64,000 nt of DNA from Lysinibacillus capsici (GCF_003367505.1 NZ_PXXX01000016.1:1-64000); one strand, 5' to 3'. Shown: positions 50,888 to 61,583, numbered from the stretch's first letter. Notes: a model not told the origin generated them from the letters alone. Numbers and translations are program-made.

Positions 50888-52537
50888 ATGAAGTACGATG
50901 TTGCAATAGTCGGTGCTGGTCTTGCAGGATTAGTCGCAGCTTGTGAATTAATCGATGCAAAGAAAAAAGTTCTTTTAGTAGATCAAGAGCCTGAAAATTC
51001 AATCGGAGGACAGGCATATTGGTCTTTTGGAGGAATATTTTTAGTAAATTCTCCAGAGCAAAGAAGGCTTGGAATTAAAGATAGTAAGGAGCTTGCATGG
51101 CAGGATTGGCAAGGAACTGCAGGCTTTGATCGTTTAGAAGATGAGGATTCCTGGGCGTATAAATGGGCAAGAGCATATGTCGATTTTGCTGCAGGTGAAA
51201 AATACGACTGGTTAAAGTCAAAAGGTATAAAGTTTTTCCCTGTTGTTGGATGGGCAGAGCGGGGAGGCTCATTGGCAGGAGGGCATGGCAATTCAGTACC
51301 TAGATTTCATATTGTCTGGGGAACAGGCCCTGGCATTGTAAAGCCATTTGTAGATAAAGTAAAACAGGCTATGAAAGAAGGATTCATTGACTTCAAGCCA
51401 AGACATCGTGTGGATGAATTTGTGCAGCAAGAAGGGAAGATTATAGGAATTAGCGGAACGGTGCTAGCTGAAACCTTTATTAATCGAGGTGAAAAAAGTT
51501 CGAGATTAGGAATCGGTGAATTTTCCTACGAAGCTAAAGCTGTGATTGTGGCAAGTGGTGGTATTGGGGCAAATTTTGATTTAGTGAGAAAAAATTGGCC
51601 TGCTCGATTAGGAACCCCTCCCAAAAATATGGTATGTGGTGTACCAGCTTACGTTGACGGAAGAATGCTAGAGATCACGGAACATGCTGGGGGACGCATT
51701 GTAAACCGTGATCGCATGTGGCATTACACAGAGGGTTTAAGAAATTGGGATCCAATATGGCCCAACCATGGAATTCGGATATTGCCTGGTCCCTCCTCCC
51801 TGTGGTTTGACGCAGAGGGGAATCGTTTTCATGCACCCAACTTTCCAGGGTTTGATACACTCAGTACGTTAGAGGCGATTCAAAAAACAGGTTATGACTA
51901 TTCCTGGTTTATTTTAACGGAGAAAATTATTGAGAAAGAATTTGCTTTATCTGGCTCGGAGCAAAACCCAGATTTAACAAACAAAAGCATTGGCGATGTT
52001 CTAAAACGCATTTTACCAGGCCCACCTGCTCCTATCCAAGCTTTTAAAAATCACGGAGAGGATTTTGTGATTGCACATGATCTAAAGGAACTTGTAGATG
52101 GAATGAATAAACTTGCTGGAAATGAGCTACTTGATTTCATGAAGATTAAAGAGCAAATCTTGGCAAGAGATCGGGAAATGGACAATAAGTTTACAAAGGA
52201 TTTGCAAGTAAACGCTATTCATGGAGCAAGAAATTATATTGGGGATAAATGGGTGCGTGTTGCCAAGCCACATAAAATTTTAGATACCAAAAATTGGCCT
52301 TTAATTGCTGTTCGCTTAAACATTCTAACAAGGAAAACTTTAGGTGGCTTACAAACAAATTTAAATGGCGCTGTTTTGGGCATGGACGGTCAGCCAATTC
52401 CTGGGTTATTTGCTGCTGGTGAAGTAAGTGGTTTCGGTGGCGGTGGCGTCCATGGCTACCGCGCTTTAGAAGGGACATTTGTTGGAGGTTGTTTATTTAG
52501 TGGACGCCAGGTAGGGCGTTATTTAGGGCAAGGATAA
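50888..52537 (+). CDS. FAD-binding dehydrogenase (fumarate-reductase/ketosteroid-dehydrogenase-like)
   Basis: A 549-residue flavoprotein. The FAD Rossmann motif GAGLAGLVAACE is at 8-19, followed by IGGQAYWSFGG (about 38-48) and the C-terminal second FAD part GLFAAGEVSGFGGGGVHGYR (about 503-522). The layout is that of the FAD_binding_2 family that reduces or oxidises C=C bonds (3-ketosteroid dehydrogenases, fumarate reductases). The substrate is unknown. The ATG follows TTTGGGGG. It is monocistronic, with a candidate cre site upstream suggesting catabolite repression. Confidence 0.88.
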   Translation: MKYDVAIVGAGLAGLVAACELIDAKKKVLLVDQEPENSIGGQAYWSFGGIFLVNSPEQRRLGIKDSKELAWQDWQGTAGFDRLEDEDSWAYKWARAYVDFAAGEKYDWLKSKGIKFFPVVGWAERGGSLAGGHGNSVPRFHIVWGTGPGIVKPFVDKVKQAMKEGFIDFKPRHRVDEFVQQEGKIIGISGTVLAETFINRGEKSSRLGIGEFSYEAKAVIVASGGIGANFDLVRKNWPARLGTPPKNMVCGVPAYVDGRMLEITEHAGGRIVNRDRMWHYTEGLRNWDPIWPNHGIRILPGPSSLWFDAEGNRFHAPNFPGFDTLSTLEAIQKTGYDYSWFILTEKIIEKEFALSGSEQNPDLTNKSIGDVLKRILPGPPAPIQAFKNHGEDFVIAHDLKELVDGMNKLAGNELLDFMKIKEQILARDREMDNKFTKDLQVNAIHGARNYIGDKWVRVAKPHKILDTKNWPLIAVRLNILTRKTLGGLQTNLNGAVLGMDGQPIPGLFAAGEVSGFGGGGVHGYRALEGTFVGGCLFSGRQVGRYLGQG

Positions 52538-52553
52538 AGTGCATAAATGAATG

Positions 52554-52586
52554 AAGAGCATCGTTTTGATGAACGATGCTCTTTTT
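52554..52586 (+). terminator. Terminator after the FAD dehydrogenase
   Basis: AAGAGCATCGTT and AACGATGCTCTT form a perfect 12-bp stem around a 6-base loop, followed by T residues. Confidence 0.89.
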
Positions 52587-52679
52587 AAATGGAATGATAA
52601 TGTTGGAGAAGATCACTATGCTGAAGTTTTGAGCAGAAATCCAACAGCAATGCGCACCTTGATTAAATTATGGAATGGA

Positions 52680-53651
52680 TTAACAATTTGATTGTTGGAC
52701 CTCTGCAATTTTAGCAATTTGTTCTTCAACCTGTTCCTTTGTCCAACCGTTTTCCTCCACGAAAAAGTTGCGTTCTGCACGGCGACAATCATCTGAACAG
52801 CTTCGCATGTAAAATGCCTCATGTTTTTCTTCACAAAGCATTAACTTATGACACGCTGGGTTTGCACAGTTTGTGTATCGTTCAGAAGGCTCCCCGGTGA
52901 AATAATCCTTCCCAACAATAACATGTTCCACCTGATTAATCGGTACACTTCGACGGCGGTCAAAAACAAACATTTGACCATCCCATAATTGACCTTTTAC
53001 CTCAGGATCCTTCGCATATGTAGCAATACCGCCGTGTAATTGACCTACGCTCTTACCATAGCCCTCGCGTTTTAGCCAACCAGAGAATTTTTCGCAGCGA
53101 ATACCACCTGTACAATAAGTTAAGATTTTTTTATCTGCAAAATCTTCTTTATGCGCCTCCATCCAAGCAGGTAGGTCACGGAAGTTTTCAATATCTGGTC
53201 GAACAGCCCCTCGGAAATGACCGAGATCATATTCATAGTCATTACGGGCATCGATAACCACGGTGTTGTCATCTTGCATCTGTTCCATAAATTCTTTAGG
53301 TGTTAAATAATCACCTGTGATTTCTAACGGATTGATATCCTGTTCTAAACCGAGGTGAACAATTTCTCGACGAGGACGTACATGCATTTTTCTAAAGGTA
53401 TGCCCTTCAGTCTCATCAATTTTCCACATCATATCGCTAAAACGAGCATCTGCCTTCATATGATTCATGTAAGCATCTGTTTGCTCAATGGTACCTGATA
53501 CAGTTCCGTTAATACCTTCGTAACCTACTAAAATACGACCAAGAAGCCCTATCTCTTTACACAATGCTAAATGTTCTTCTGCGAACGCTTCAGGATCTTC
53601 AATCGTAATATATTTATAATAAAGTAATACACGATAGTCTTTTTGTGTCAA
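52680..53651 (-). CDS. trhO: tRNA uridine(34) hydroxylase TrhO (rhodanese family)
   Basis: TrhO adds the hydroxyl of 5-hydroxyuridine at the wobble position of tRNA. The 323-residue protein has an N-terminal acylphosphatase-like domain (1-95), a rhodanese domain (about 115-215) with active-site Cys180 in [10 protein letters not shown], and a cysteine-rich C-terminal part ([15 protein letters not shown], about 262-276) that may bind zinc. The length fits the Bacillus YbfQ-type proteins. It lies alone on the minus strand. Confidence 0.94.
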   Translation of the reverse strand: MTQKDYRVLLYYKYITIEDPEAFAEEHLALCKEIGLLGRILVGYEGINGTVSGTIEQTDAYMNHMKADARFSDMMWKIDETEGHTFRKMHVRPRREIVHLGLEQDINPLEITGDYLTPKEFMEQMQDDNTVVIDARNDYEYDLGHFRGAVRPDIENFRDLPAWMEAHKEDFADKKILTYCTGGIRCEKFSGWLKREGYGKSVGQLHGGIATYAKDPEVKGQLWDGQMFVFDRRRSVPINQVEHVIVGKDYFTGEPSERYTNCANPACHKLMLCEEKHEAFYMRSCSDDCRRAERNFFVEENGWTKEQVEEQIAKIAEVQQSNC

Positions 53652-53789
53652 AATACATTACCACCTTTATCTCGATATTCGTCCTTTAATATAGCATAAC
53701 AGGAGCAATTTTGCTTAGAGAGAAGGAGTTTTCAAAAAAAACACGAATTATACATAGTGAATGACTATTCATATTTGGGGGTTATAGAG

Positions 53790-54572
53790 ATGGAATTTTC
53801 AACGATTACATTAGAAAAATTAGAGCGTCGAGCAACCTTAACATTGAATCGTCCACAGGCGATGAATGCAATGGATGATGTCATGATGCGTGAACTTGCA
53901 GAATGCTTTGAGGCTCTACAGCAGGAAAAAGATATTCAGGTGCTTGTTATTCGTGGAGAAGGAAAGGTCTTTTCTGCGGGTGGTGATATAAAAGCAATGC
54001 TAGATGAAAGCAAACCACTGAATATTGATGAGGCAATGGTTTATCTGACACGTATCGTGAAGGCATATTATCAGCTACCAATGATTGTGATTGCAGCGGT
54101 TCATGGTGCATCAGCAGGTTTAGGATTTAGTCTAACACTAGGGGCAGATATTATTGTAGCCTGTGAAAATAGTAAACTTGCTATGAATTTCATTGGAATT
54201 GGACTGATTCCAGATGGGGGCGGTCATTTCTTCATGAAGGAGCGTGTAGGTACTGTTAAAGCGAAACAAATGATATGGGAGGGAAAGGTATTAACAGCAA
54301 AAGAAGCATTAGATGCAGGGTTAATTGATTATATTGCACCAGAGGGCACTGTATTTGCAATGGCAGATCAAGTGGTGGGGAAAATGCTTGCATCCCCGAT
54401 TTCTTCCATGATTACAACGAAAAAAATTCTACATGCACAAAATATGCCACAGCTAGAAAATATCTTAGCATTAGAGGCTGAGGGCCAGTCTGCAATGCGT
54501 AAAACAACAGATCATGTCGAGGGCATTCATGCATTTGTAGAGAAAAGAACGCCTGTCTTTGTAGGCAAATAA
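53790..54572 (+). CDS. Enoyl-CoA hydratase/isomerase family protein (YhaR-like)
   Basis: The 260-residue crotonase-fold enzyme has the oxyanion-hole segments AGGDIKAM (about 62-69) and HGASAGLGFSLTLGADI (about 103-119). One catalytic Glu position seems replaced (LIPDGGG), as in several isomerases, so the reaction is not certain. The ATG at 53790 follows TTGGGGG; an in-frame ATG at 53757 lacks a ribosome site. B. subtilis yhaR, of the same family, lies near hemZ and yhaO-yhaN-yhaM, which supports orthology. Confidence 0.9.
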   Translation: MEFSTITLEKLERRATLTLNRPQAMNAMDDVMMRELAECFEALQQEKDIQVLVIRGEGKVFSAGGDIKAMLDESKPLNIDEAMVYLTRIVKAYYQLPMIVIAAVHGASAGLGFSLTLGADIIVACENSKLAMNFIGIGLIPDGGGHFFMKERVGTVKAKQMIWEGKVLTAKEALDAGLIDYIAPEGTVFAMADQVVGKMLASPISSMITTKKILHAQNMPQLENILALEAEGQSAMRKTTDHVEGIHAFVEKRTPVFVGK

Positions 54573-54575
54573 AAA

Positions 54576-54620
54576 TAATAAAAGGCGCGTAGCAAACCAT
54601 TGACTACGTGCCTTTTATTA
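54576..54620. terminator. Bidirectional terminator
   Basis: TAATAAAAGGCGCGTAG pairs with CTACGTGCCTTTTATTA with one mismatch and ends both the hydratase gene and the convergent small gene. Confidence 0.89.
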
Positions 54621-54624
54621 GCCA

Positions 54625-54810
54625 CTAAACATGGAATAAAATTAATTTACCTGAAGCGTTTACAAGACGATGAGTTTTATCGGCAACACCTTTTTCCTCA
54701 ATTTGTTGTTGTCCATTTAGTTTAGCAGCCTCATCATTTTCAAAAGTCCAAGTTTCATCAAACAATGTTTCCCCTGTTTTTTCAAAAGCTGTAAAACGAT
54801 AATTCTCCAT
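54625..54810 (-). CDS. YhzD-like small conserved protein (61 aa)
   Basis: The 61-residue soluble protein begins MENYRFTAFEKTGETLFDET and ends in LVNASGKLILFHV. It fits a short beta-alpha-beta unit. Size, sequence style and location next to yhaO-yhaN-yhaM match B. subtilis YhzD, a family without known function; the assignment is moderate. AAAGGGGTGGGG precedes the ATG. It is monocistronic. Confidence 0.8.
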   Translation of the reverse strand: MENYRFTAFEKTGETLFDETWTFENDEAAKLNGQQQIEEKGVADKTHRLVNASGKLILFHV

Positions 54811-54981
54811 ACAGACCCCACCCTTTTACTTGAATATATTTCTATTATACATAGAAGATTTATAAACTTCACGGTAAAACTAGTGAATTTTTTGATAAAT
54901 TACGAAAATTGTGGAAAAAGTAAGGCAATGTTGTTTTTTTCCGTAATAGCATTTTTCATCAAACATGAGTTATGATAAAAT

Positions 54982-54995
54982 AGAACAAATATTCG
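54982..54995 (+). promoter_or_regulatory. Candidate LexA (SOS) box upstream of yhaO
   Basis: AGAAC-AAAT-ATTCG matches 8 of 10 arm positions of the Bacillus SOS box CGAAC-N4-GTTCG. It overlaps a TATGAT/TAAAAT -10 region about 75 bases before yhaO. The B. subtilis yhaONM genes are reported as LexA-controlled, which supports the site. Confidence 0.5.
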
Positions 54996-55069
54996 GTTTT
55001 GAATAAACAACATATTATTACTTTGGTTTTGTACTAAAGAGAGAATTATCTACTATTTGAGGTGATTGG

Positions 55070-56284
55070 ATGTCAGCAATTCGTTTTTTCCATATGGCAG
55101 ATTTACATTTAGATAGTCCATTTAAGGGCTTATTTGGTCTACCCGAACCCATTTTAAAGAAAATACGGTCAAGCACTTTTGAAGCGTTTGATAAAATTAT
55201 CCTTAAAGCGATTCAGGAAAAACCTGATTTTTTACTAATTGTTGGGGATATTTATGATGGTGAAAATCGTAGCTTGCAAGCACAACGAAGATTTCAAGAT
55301 GCAATGGAGAAGCTTTTTCAACACAATATCCCTGTCATTGTGAGCTACGGAAATCATGATCATTTAAATGGTACATGGACACGCTTTTCTTTACCAAGTA
55401 ATGTCTATGAATTACCAGCTGAAACGAGTGTAGTTCAATTAAAAATACGGGGTCAACAAGTGAATATATATGGTTTTAGCTATCCTGAACGTCATTTAAA
55501 GGAATCTGTTATTGAAAGCTATCCAACTGCACATGATCAGCATGCCATTCATATTGGTATGCTTCATGGCAGTGAGGCAGGCAATACAACACATGATGTG
55601 TATGCCCCTTTTACAAAACAACAGTTACTTGAAAAGAACTATCATTATTGGGCGCTTGGCCATATTCATAAACGACAGCTTTTACATCAAAACCCTCCAA
55701 TTGTTTATCCAGGCAATATTCAAAGTCGACATCGTAAAGAACAAGGAATGAAAGGCTTTTATGATGTGACGCTATCCAAAACATCGACTGAGCTTGATTT
55801 TATCTCTACCTCTGCTGTTGTTTATAGCACCATTGAGGTGGATTGTACGAATGTGGTACACGCCAATGAATTATTGAAGAGATGTGCAGAAGCTATTACA
55901 GCTAATAGGAAGAAGTATGGCGCATCGGTAGTAGAGCTTCATTTGCAAAATATTGACGAACAAACGGAAGCTTTATTTGAACATGCAACAGTAGATGCGT
56001 GGTTAGAGACTATTCGAGAGGCTGAGGAAGGTATTGACCCAATGTGTTGGGTACAAAAAATGGTGTTGCAAAAGGCAGCGAGATTTTATGAGCATACAGC
56101 AACAACTCAATCCGTTGTGAGCTTAATGGAACAATGGGACAGTAATGAATGGAAGGATATTCTAAAAGATTTGTACCAATATGCTGGTGGTGCGAGGCTG
56201 ATAGAGCCACTTAGTGAAAAGGATATTGAGAACTTAACCCATCGTGCACAGACATTATTAGCAGAAGAAATTCAAAGGGCGTGA
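55070..56284 (+). CDS. yhaO: DNA repair exonuclease YhaO (SbcD/Mre11-like)
   Basis: A 404-residue metallophosphoesterase with the Mre11/SbcD metal motifs: MADLHLDSPF (8-17, Asp and His), GDIYDGEN (about 64-71), YGNHDHL (about 100-106), and GHIHKR (about 198-203). A C-terminal capping region follows. The ATG follows TGAGGTGA. The yhaN gene starts 4 bases after the stop, so the nuclease and its Rad50-like ATPase are made together, as SbcD-SbcC are. The likely role is processing of DNA ends or hairpins. Confidence 0.95.
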   Translation: MSAIRFFHMADLHLDSPFKGLFGLPEPILKKIRSSTFEAFDKIILKAIQEKPDFLLIVGDIYDGENRSLQAQRRFQDAMEKLFQHNIPVIVSYGNHDHLNGTWTRFSLPSNVYELPAETSVVQLKIRGQQVNIYGFSYPERHLKESVIESYPTAHDQHAIHIGMLHGSEAGNTTHDVYAPFTKQQLLEKNYHYWALGHIHKRQLLHQNPPIVYPGNIQSRHRKEQGMKGFYDVTLSKTSTELDFISTSAVVYSTIEVDCTNVVHANELLKRCAEAITANRKKYGASVVELHLQNIDEQTEALFEHATVDAWLETIREAEEGIDPMCWVQKMVLQKAARFYEHTATTQSVVSLMEQWDSNEWKDILKDLYQYAGGARLIEPLSEKDIENLTHRAQTLLAEEIQRA

Positions 56285-56288
56285 TTAC

Positions 56289-59177
56289 ATGCTGACAATA
56301 CAGAAAATCCAAATTTATGGCTTTGGTAAGCATGAAAATATCTCCATTTCGTTAAATGATGGTGTCACTATTTTTTATGGATTAAATGAAGCAGGAAAAA
56401 CGACGATACAGCAGTTTATACTACAAATGCTTTTTGGTTTCCCAACAAGGCAGCAGATACAGCGCAAATATGAGCCGAAAATTTCAACGAAATATGGAGG
56501 TCAGCTGACACTTTTACACCCTATTTATGGTCAATGTACAGTTGAACGTGTGAAAGGAAAGGCTGCTGGTGATGTTACTGTCTACCTAGAGGATGGAACG
56601 ACGGGGCATGAGGAGTTGTTAGTAAAGCTTTTATATGGATATTCTAGGGCATCCTTTGAAGCCATTTTTTCTTTTTCGCTGCATGAACTACAAGGTATTG
56701 AAAAAATGTCTGAAGAGGAGCTAACCCATTTGCTACTTGCCTCAGGTACAACAGGTATTCAGTATTTATCCGCACTTGAAAAGAAAATGGATAAAGAGGC
56801 TAGTGAGCTGTTTAAAAAGACAGGTAAAGTGCCATTGATTAATCAAAAGATTGAACAACTAAAGCAGCTTGAGCGGACAATTAAACAGGAACAGGTGAAG
56901 ATTCAAACCTTTGAGGATAAATTACAGCAATTACAATTACTTGAGCAAAATTTAGAACAGCTATTTGGTACGCAAAAACGGCAACAGCAACAATGGCAGC
57001 AATTAACTATTCAAAAGCAAGCACTCCCTCTCCTCAAGCAGCAACAGACATTGCAACAGACAATGACCAATTTTCAACATGTTCAGTTTCCATCAGAGGG
57101 TATCAGACGGTATGAGCAGGTAAAGGATCGTCTGTTACATGAAAGTCAGCAACTGATGCAATTAAAGGAGCAGCATCAAATATTGCAGGAGAAAATACTT
57201 GCAACAGTGGATGAGCAAAAGGTCAATGAAATGGCTTACCTTATGCAAAAAGAGGCAACGTGGCATCAGCTAATGGTGAAAGAGCAAAATTTACAGGATG
57301 ATCTATTTTTGCTCGAACAAGAAATTGAAGCACAGTTTCGTTTACTAGGTGTAACAGAGAAAGAAGCACAAGAAAATCTTTTGAACGAAACAGTTTCACT
57401 CCAACAGGAGCAACAATTTCAGCTTCAATTAAGTAAATTAGAGGAGGCGGAGGAAGAGCTAAAATTTCATCTACGTTCACTAGAGCAAGTACACCTAGAA
57501 TTAGATGCAATAGCCAAACAGAAGCAACAGCTAATGCGTGAGTCATTAACAAGTGAGGAAGAACATATTTTAGCACAATGGCCTCAACAAAAGCGGAGGC
57601 TTGAGCAACTACGTTCTGCCAAATCGCAACGCAGTAAGCAGAAGCAGCCTCATGACTTTATCTGGCTTGTACTACTGATTTGCTTCATGTCGTTTGCTTA
57701 TGGTGTATTTGAAAAAAACATAGTTGTAATTCTAATTGGAGCAGTTTTATCATTGCTAACTTTTTTGTTTATTCGATATGTTAAGCAAGCAAATGAACCT
57801 ACTAATAAAGAGCATAGCATCCTCCTACGGGAGTTAGAGCAAGAGGAATTGACAGTACAAGCAGTTCTTGCAAAGAAGCAAAGATATGAAGATCGCTGGT
57901 TGCACATCAATGAACAGCAGAAAGAGAAGGAGCAGCAATATACTTCTCTTGAATATAAAATTCAACTAACGGAAGTAGAGAGTGAAGAGGCCACTCAAAC
58001 GCTCCAACATTTTTTAAAGCGTTATCGCTTACAAGGAACGATAGCCAGATCGCTAATGCCCGAATTATTTATGCGTATTCGTGGTGTACAAGAATTAGCA
58101 GCTAAAAGAAACAGTACCTCAAGTCTGTTGCAAGAAACGCAGGTAGAAAAGAACAACATTTATGAGCAGCTTCAACGGGTTTTAGAGGGAGCCTATAATG
58201 AACATGAAATTTATATGCATTTACGAACAGCCTACCTTGAAGCACAACAGCAACAGCAACAAGCACAGCATGCAAAAGATCAGCTAGCCAGCGTTCAAAT
58301 AAAAATAGAAGGTGGACAATCAAGAATGGATCGTTATACTGCTGAAATGTACGAGCTATTCAAAGAAGCAAAGATCCAAAATGAACAGGCTTATTATGAA
58401 ATGCATGAGCAATTTGAACAGAGAAGAAAAATTGAGACAGAATTGCAAACCGTCCAGGCTCAATTATCTTCACTCGATCTTCAACAGAAGGAAAATCTGA
58501 TTGAGGACTCTGTTAGCGAACGCATATGTGCTTTAGAACAAGAGCAGCAATCATTGCAACTAGAAATTGATCAATGTCTGGAACAACGTGCTGCTTTGCT
58601 AATGGAAAAAGAACAGCTATTAAATGATGAAAAATATGGTCAATTACTTCAACAGTTTGAGCAGGAGAAAACGGAATTGCAGCAGTTAATTGAGCAGTGG
58701 GCAACTAAAAAAGCTGTGGCGACAGCTATTCATGAAACCCTATTCCGTCTTCGTGAAGAAAAATTACCTCATGTCCTTGAAGAGGTAAATGCTATATTCC
58801 GTTTACTAACAGGAGGAAACTATGACAAACTTTCGATTCATGAGGATGGTTATTTTGTAGCGCAGGATGCTGCAGGGATACGTTATCAAATGGTGGAGTT
58901 GTCCCAGGCTACCAAAGAGCAAGCTTATATTGCATTGCGAATGGCTCTAGCAAAAACCCTAGTGAGCGCTGCACCATTTCCAATGATTATGGACGATCCT
59001 TTTGTCCATTTTGATCGAAACCGCACAGACAAAATGGTACAATTAATGAAAGAAGTAGGATATGAACGTCAAATTTTATATTTTACTTGTCATGACACAA
59101 TGCTCAACTATTGGCAAAAAAACCAGATTGTCGATATAGGAGCATTAGCAAATGAAAGGGGAGTGGCGTCAACATGA
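56289..59177 (+). CDS. yhaN: Rad50/SbcC-like ATPase YhaN
   Basis: A 962-residue SMC-like ATPase. The N-terminal Walker A is GLNEAGKTT (31-39), and the C-terminal Walker B and D-loop is [11 protein letters not shown] (about 898-908). Two long Gln/Glu-rich coiled coils run between. At about 456-497 two hydrophobic segments ([15 protein letters not shown] and [16 protein letters not shown]) interrupt the coil where SbcC has its zinc hook, and no CxxC is seen there. The protein may thus be tied to the membrane at the hook. It overlaps yhaM by 4 bases (ATGA). Confidence 0.93.
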   Translation: MLTIQKIQIYGFGKHENISISLNDGVTIFYGLNEAGKTTIQQFILQMLFGFPTRQQIQRKYEPKISTKYGGQLTLLHPIYGQCTVERVKGKAAGDVTVYLEDGTTGHEELLVKLLYGYSRASFEAIFSFSLHELQGIEKMSEEELTHLLLASGTTGIQYLSALEKKMDKEASELFKKTGKVPLINQKIEQLKQLERTIKQEQVKIQTFEDKLQQLQLLEQNLEQLFGTQKRQQQQWQQLTIQKQALPLLKQQQTLQQTMTNFQHVQFPSEGIRRYEQVKDRLLHESQQLMQLKEQHQILQEKILATVDEQKVNEMAYLMQKEATWHQLMVKEQNLQDDLFLLEQEIEAQFRLLGVTEKEAQENLLNETVSLQQEQQFQLQLSKLEEAEEELKFHLRSLEQVHLELDAIAKQKQQLMRESLTSEEEHILAQWPQQKRRLEQLRSAKSQRSKQKQPHDFIWLVLLICFMSFAYGVFEKNIVVILIGAVLSLLTFLFIRYVKQANEPTNKEHSILLRELEQEELTVQAVLAKKQRYEDRWLHINEQQKEKEQQYTSLEYKIQLTEVESEEATQTLQHFLKRYRLQGTIARSLMPELFMRIRGVQELAAKRNSTSSLLQETQVEKNNIYEQLQRVLEGAYNEHEIYMHLRTAYLEAQQQQQQAQHAKDQLASVQIKIEGGQSRMDRYTAEMYELFKEAKIQNEQAYYEMHEQFEQRRKIETELQTVQAQLSSLDLQQKENLIEDSVSERICALEQEQQSLQLEIDQCLEQRAALLMEKEQLLNDEKYGQLLQQFEQEKTELQQLIEQWATKKAVATAIHETLFRLREEKLPHVLEEVNAIFRLLTGGNYDKLSIHEDGYFVAQDAAGIRYQMVELSQATKEQAYIALRMALAKTLVSAAPFPMIMDDPFVHFDRNRTDKMVQLMKEVGYERQILYFTCHDTMLNYWQKNQIVDIGALANERGVAST

Positions 59178-60109
59178 AAGGGATTACGACGCTCCAAGTT
59201 GGAGAAGTAGTTGATCAATTTTTATTAATAAAACAAGCGACAAAAGGGGTTACAACCGTTGGGAAGCCATTTATGTCGCTAATATTACAAGATAAGAGTG
59301 GGGATATAGAGGCAAAGCTATGGGATACGAATGAGGATCATGAAAAGATGTACCATGCGGAAGCCATTGTACGTGTTGGCGGAGAGATTCATGACTATAG
59401 AGGAAAGAATCAATTGCGTATTAAATCTATCCGTGTTGCTAAGCCAGAGGAAGGAATTGCTATTCACGATTTAGTGCCATCCTCTGCAACACCAAAAGAA
59501 CAACTATATGAAGAATTAACGCAATTTTTCTTTGACATTAAAAACCCTAATATCTCACGGATTACTAGAGCAGCAATTAAAAAACATCAAGAGGCTATTT
59601 TAGTTTTTCCAGCAGCGACTAAAAATCATCATGACTATGCATCAGGTTTATTAGATCATATGGTCTCCATGCTCAAACTAGGTAAAGCCATTGCTGACCT
59701 ATATCCAACATTAAATCGTGACTTATTATATGCTGGAATTATTTTACATGATGTAGGCAAGGTTGTAGAGTTATCAGGCCCAGTTGCCACAATGTATACA
59801 GTGGAGGGCAATTTATTAGGTCATATTACGATTATGGTAAATGAAATTGCTAAGATTGCTAGTGAGCTTGAAATTGAAGGTGAAGAAGTCATGCTGTTGC
59901 AGCATATGGTATTGTCACACCATGGGAAAGAAGAGTGGGGTAGCCCGAAAAAACCTATGATTCAGGAAGCAGAAATTTTGCATTATATCGATAACATTGA
60001 TGCAAAGATGAATATGTTAACAAGGGCATTAGGTAAAACGACACCGGGCGAATTTACAGAGAGACTCTTCCCACTTGATAATCGTTCATTCTATAAGCCT
60101 ACTATTTAA
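59174..60109 (+). CDS. yhaM: 3'-5' exoribonuclease YhaM
   Basis: A 311-residue nuclease with an N-terminal OB-fold (about 10-95, the tRNA-anticodon-binding type) and a C-terminal HD domain with HDVGKV (about 192-197). In Firmicutes YhaM trims short single-stranded tails from RNA and can degrade DNA. The ATG overlaps the yhaN stop, making yhaO-yhaN-yhaM a tightly coupled operon. The length matches the B. subtilis protein. Confidence 0.95.
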   Translation: MKGITTLQVGEVVDQFLLIKQATKGVTTVGKPFMSLILQDKSGDIEAKLWDTNEDHEKMYHAEAIVRVGGEIHDYRGKNQLRIKSIRVAKPEEGIAIHDLVPSSATPKEQLYEELTQFFFDIKNPNISRITRAAIKKHQEAILVFPAATKNHHDYASGLLDHMVSMLKLGKAIADLYPTLNRDLLYAGIILHDVGKVVELSGPVATMYTVEGNLLGHITIMVNEIAKIASELEIEGEEVMLLQHMVLSHHGKEEWGSPKKPMIQEAEILHYIDNIDAKMNMLTRALGKTTPGEFTERLFPLDNRSFYKPTI

Positions 60110-60135
60110 AAAGCAATATCAATCGTCCCATAAAC

Positions 60136-60162
60136 TAACGTTGCTGTCTAGCTATTCGATAT
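60136..60162 (+). promoter_or_regulatory. Candidate SigD (flagellar) promoter
   Basis: TAAC at 60136-60139, exactly 15 bases, then TTCGATAT at 60155-60162. This matches 9 of 12 positions of the SigD consensus TAAA-N15-GCCGATAT, and the gene driven is a chemotaxis receptor. Confidence 0.55.
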
Positions 60163-60274
60163 TAATTTCTCTGAGTCTAAGTATTCATATATTTAATTGT
60201 AGTGCCTAACTATTGTACCAATGTGAATATTTAATTTAGAATAGAGAGAGAAATTATAGGAATGGGGAAAAGTA

Positions 60275-61579
60275 ATGGATACAGAGGGACTTTTTTCACG
60301 GAAAATTAAGTTTTGGAAAAGTTTAATTTTCAAAATGATACTAGCTATCGGCATAAGTTTATTTATTAGCTCCCATATTTCAGAATTTGTTAGTCGTCAA
60401 TTCGAGAAGGTAGTGCATTTGAATGGAAGTGCTGGGGTTGCCATTAATACATTTATTTCGTTATTTATTGGCACAGTAATTATTTCTTTATGTACAAGGT
60501 ATATTGTCTTAAGGCGTGTAAAGCGTGTGTTAAATGCTATGACCCAGGCTGCTGATGGCGATTTAACTGTTCGTATTGATGATCGATTAAAAGATGAAAT
60601 TGGTCAATTATCGACTGAATTTAATCATATGCTAGAACAAATTGGGACGGTCATTGAAAAGACGAATAAAGCATCGACAGATGTATCAACCTTTACAAAG
60701 GAATTTACAACGATTACCGAACAAAGCAGTCAAACAGTTGAAACTATTTCGGGTGCCATTGGGGAAATTGCCTCCAGTGCAGAAGGACAATTAAGGCAAA
60801 TGGATTTATTATCTGAATCAGCACATTTAATTACTAAAGATATGGATCATGCATCTTCTGCTATTCAGGAAGTTGCCTCAATAGCAAATGAAACGAACCA
60901 AAAGGCTGATTTAGGATTACAGTTAATTGAGCAAACGATTGCAAAAATGAATACCATTAATGAATCTGTTCATCAGTCAACTGCAGTTGTAAATGCTTTA
61001 GGCGAAAAATCGAAGGAAATCAGTACGATTGTAGCGTTGATTACAAGTATTACAGATCAAACAAACTTGCTTGCATTAAATGCATCTATTGAAGCAGCTC
61101 GTGCAGGAGAGGCTGGAAAAGGCTTTGCAGTAGTGGCAGATGAAGTAAGAAAGTTAGCAGAGGAATCTGGAAAGGCTGCAGATAATATTCGAACATTGGT
61201 GGATGATATCTTAAACCAAACCTCCAGTGCTGTTTATGCTATTAATAGCGGTACACAGTTTGTGGAGGAAGGCCGTGAGTCTGTTGAACAGACAGGCGAT
61301 ACCTTTAAAAATATAGTCGTATATTTGCAACAGATAAGTCATCGTACAACGGAGGTAAAGGATATTGTCTTGCGTGTCAATGAGAAAGCTAGTCAAACAG
61401 ATGAGGCTGTAAAAGAAGTCGTTGGCATAGCAAATGGCACATCTTCGGGCATACAGCATATTGCTTTATCTATCGAGCAACAAAGTGCTTCTAATGAGGA
61501 AATAGCAAGTGCTGCAAATGTTCTTCAGACAATGTCAAATGACCTACAAACTGAAATTAGCCAATTTAAAGTAAAATAG
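60275..61579 (+). CDS. Methyl-accepting chemotaxis protein
   Basis: A 434-residue transducer with two membrane segments (about 17-36 and 55-76), a very short outside loop of about 18 residues, a HAMP domain (76-130, ADGDLTVRIDDRLKDEIGQL) and a long signalling domain with the conserved hairpin tip ITDQTNLLALNASIEAARAG (about 262-281). The lack of a sizeable external domain means it likely senses through the membrane, HAMP or another protein. The ATG follows TGGGGA. A SigD-like promoter is placed upstream. Confidence 0.94.
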   Translation: MDTEGLFSRKIKFWKSLIFKMILAIGISLFISSHISEFVSRQFEKVVHLNGSAGVAINTFISLFIGTVIISLCTRYIVLRRVKRVLNAMTQAADGDLTVRIDDRLKDEIGQLSTEFNHMLEQIGTVIEKTNKASTDVSTFTKEFTTITEQSSQTVETISGAIGEIASSAEGQLRQMDLLSESAHLITKDMDHASSAIQEVASIANETNQKADLGLQLIEQTIAKMNTINESVHQSTAVVNALGEKSKEISTIVALITSITDQTNLLALNASIEAARAGEAGKGFAVVADEVRKLAEESGKAADNIRTLVDDILNQTSSAVYAINSGTQFVEEGRESVEQTGDTFKNIVVYLQQISHRTTEVKDIVLRVNEKASQTDEAVKEVVGIANGTSSGIQHIALSIEQQSASNEEIASAANVLQTMSNDLQTEISQFKVK

Positions 61580-61583
61580 AGTA

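Noticed and set aside
57241..57576. 111-codon minus-strand frame inside yhaN
   Set aside because: It is complementary to the Gln/Glu-rich coiled coil, which gives Leu/Val-rich antisense frames.
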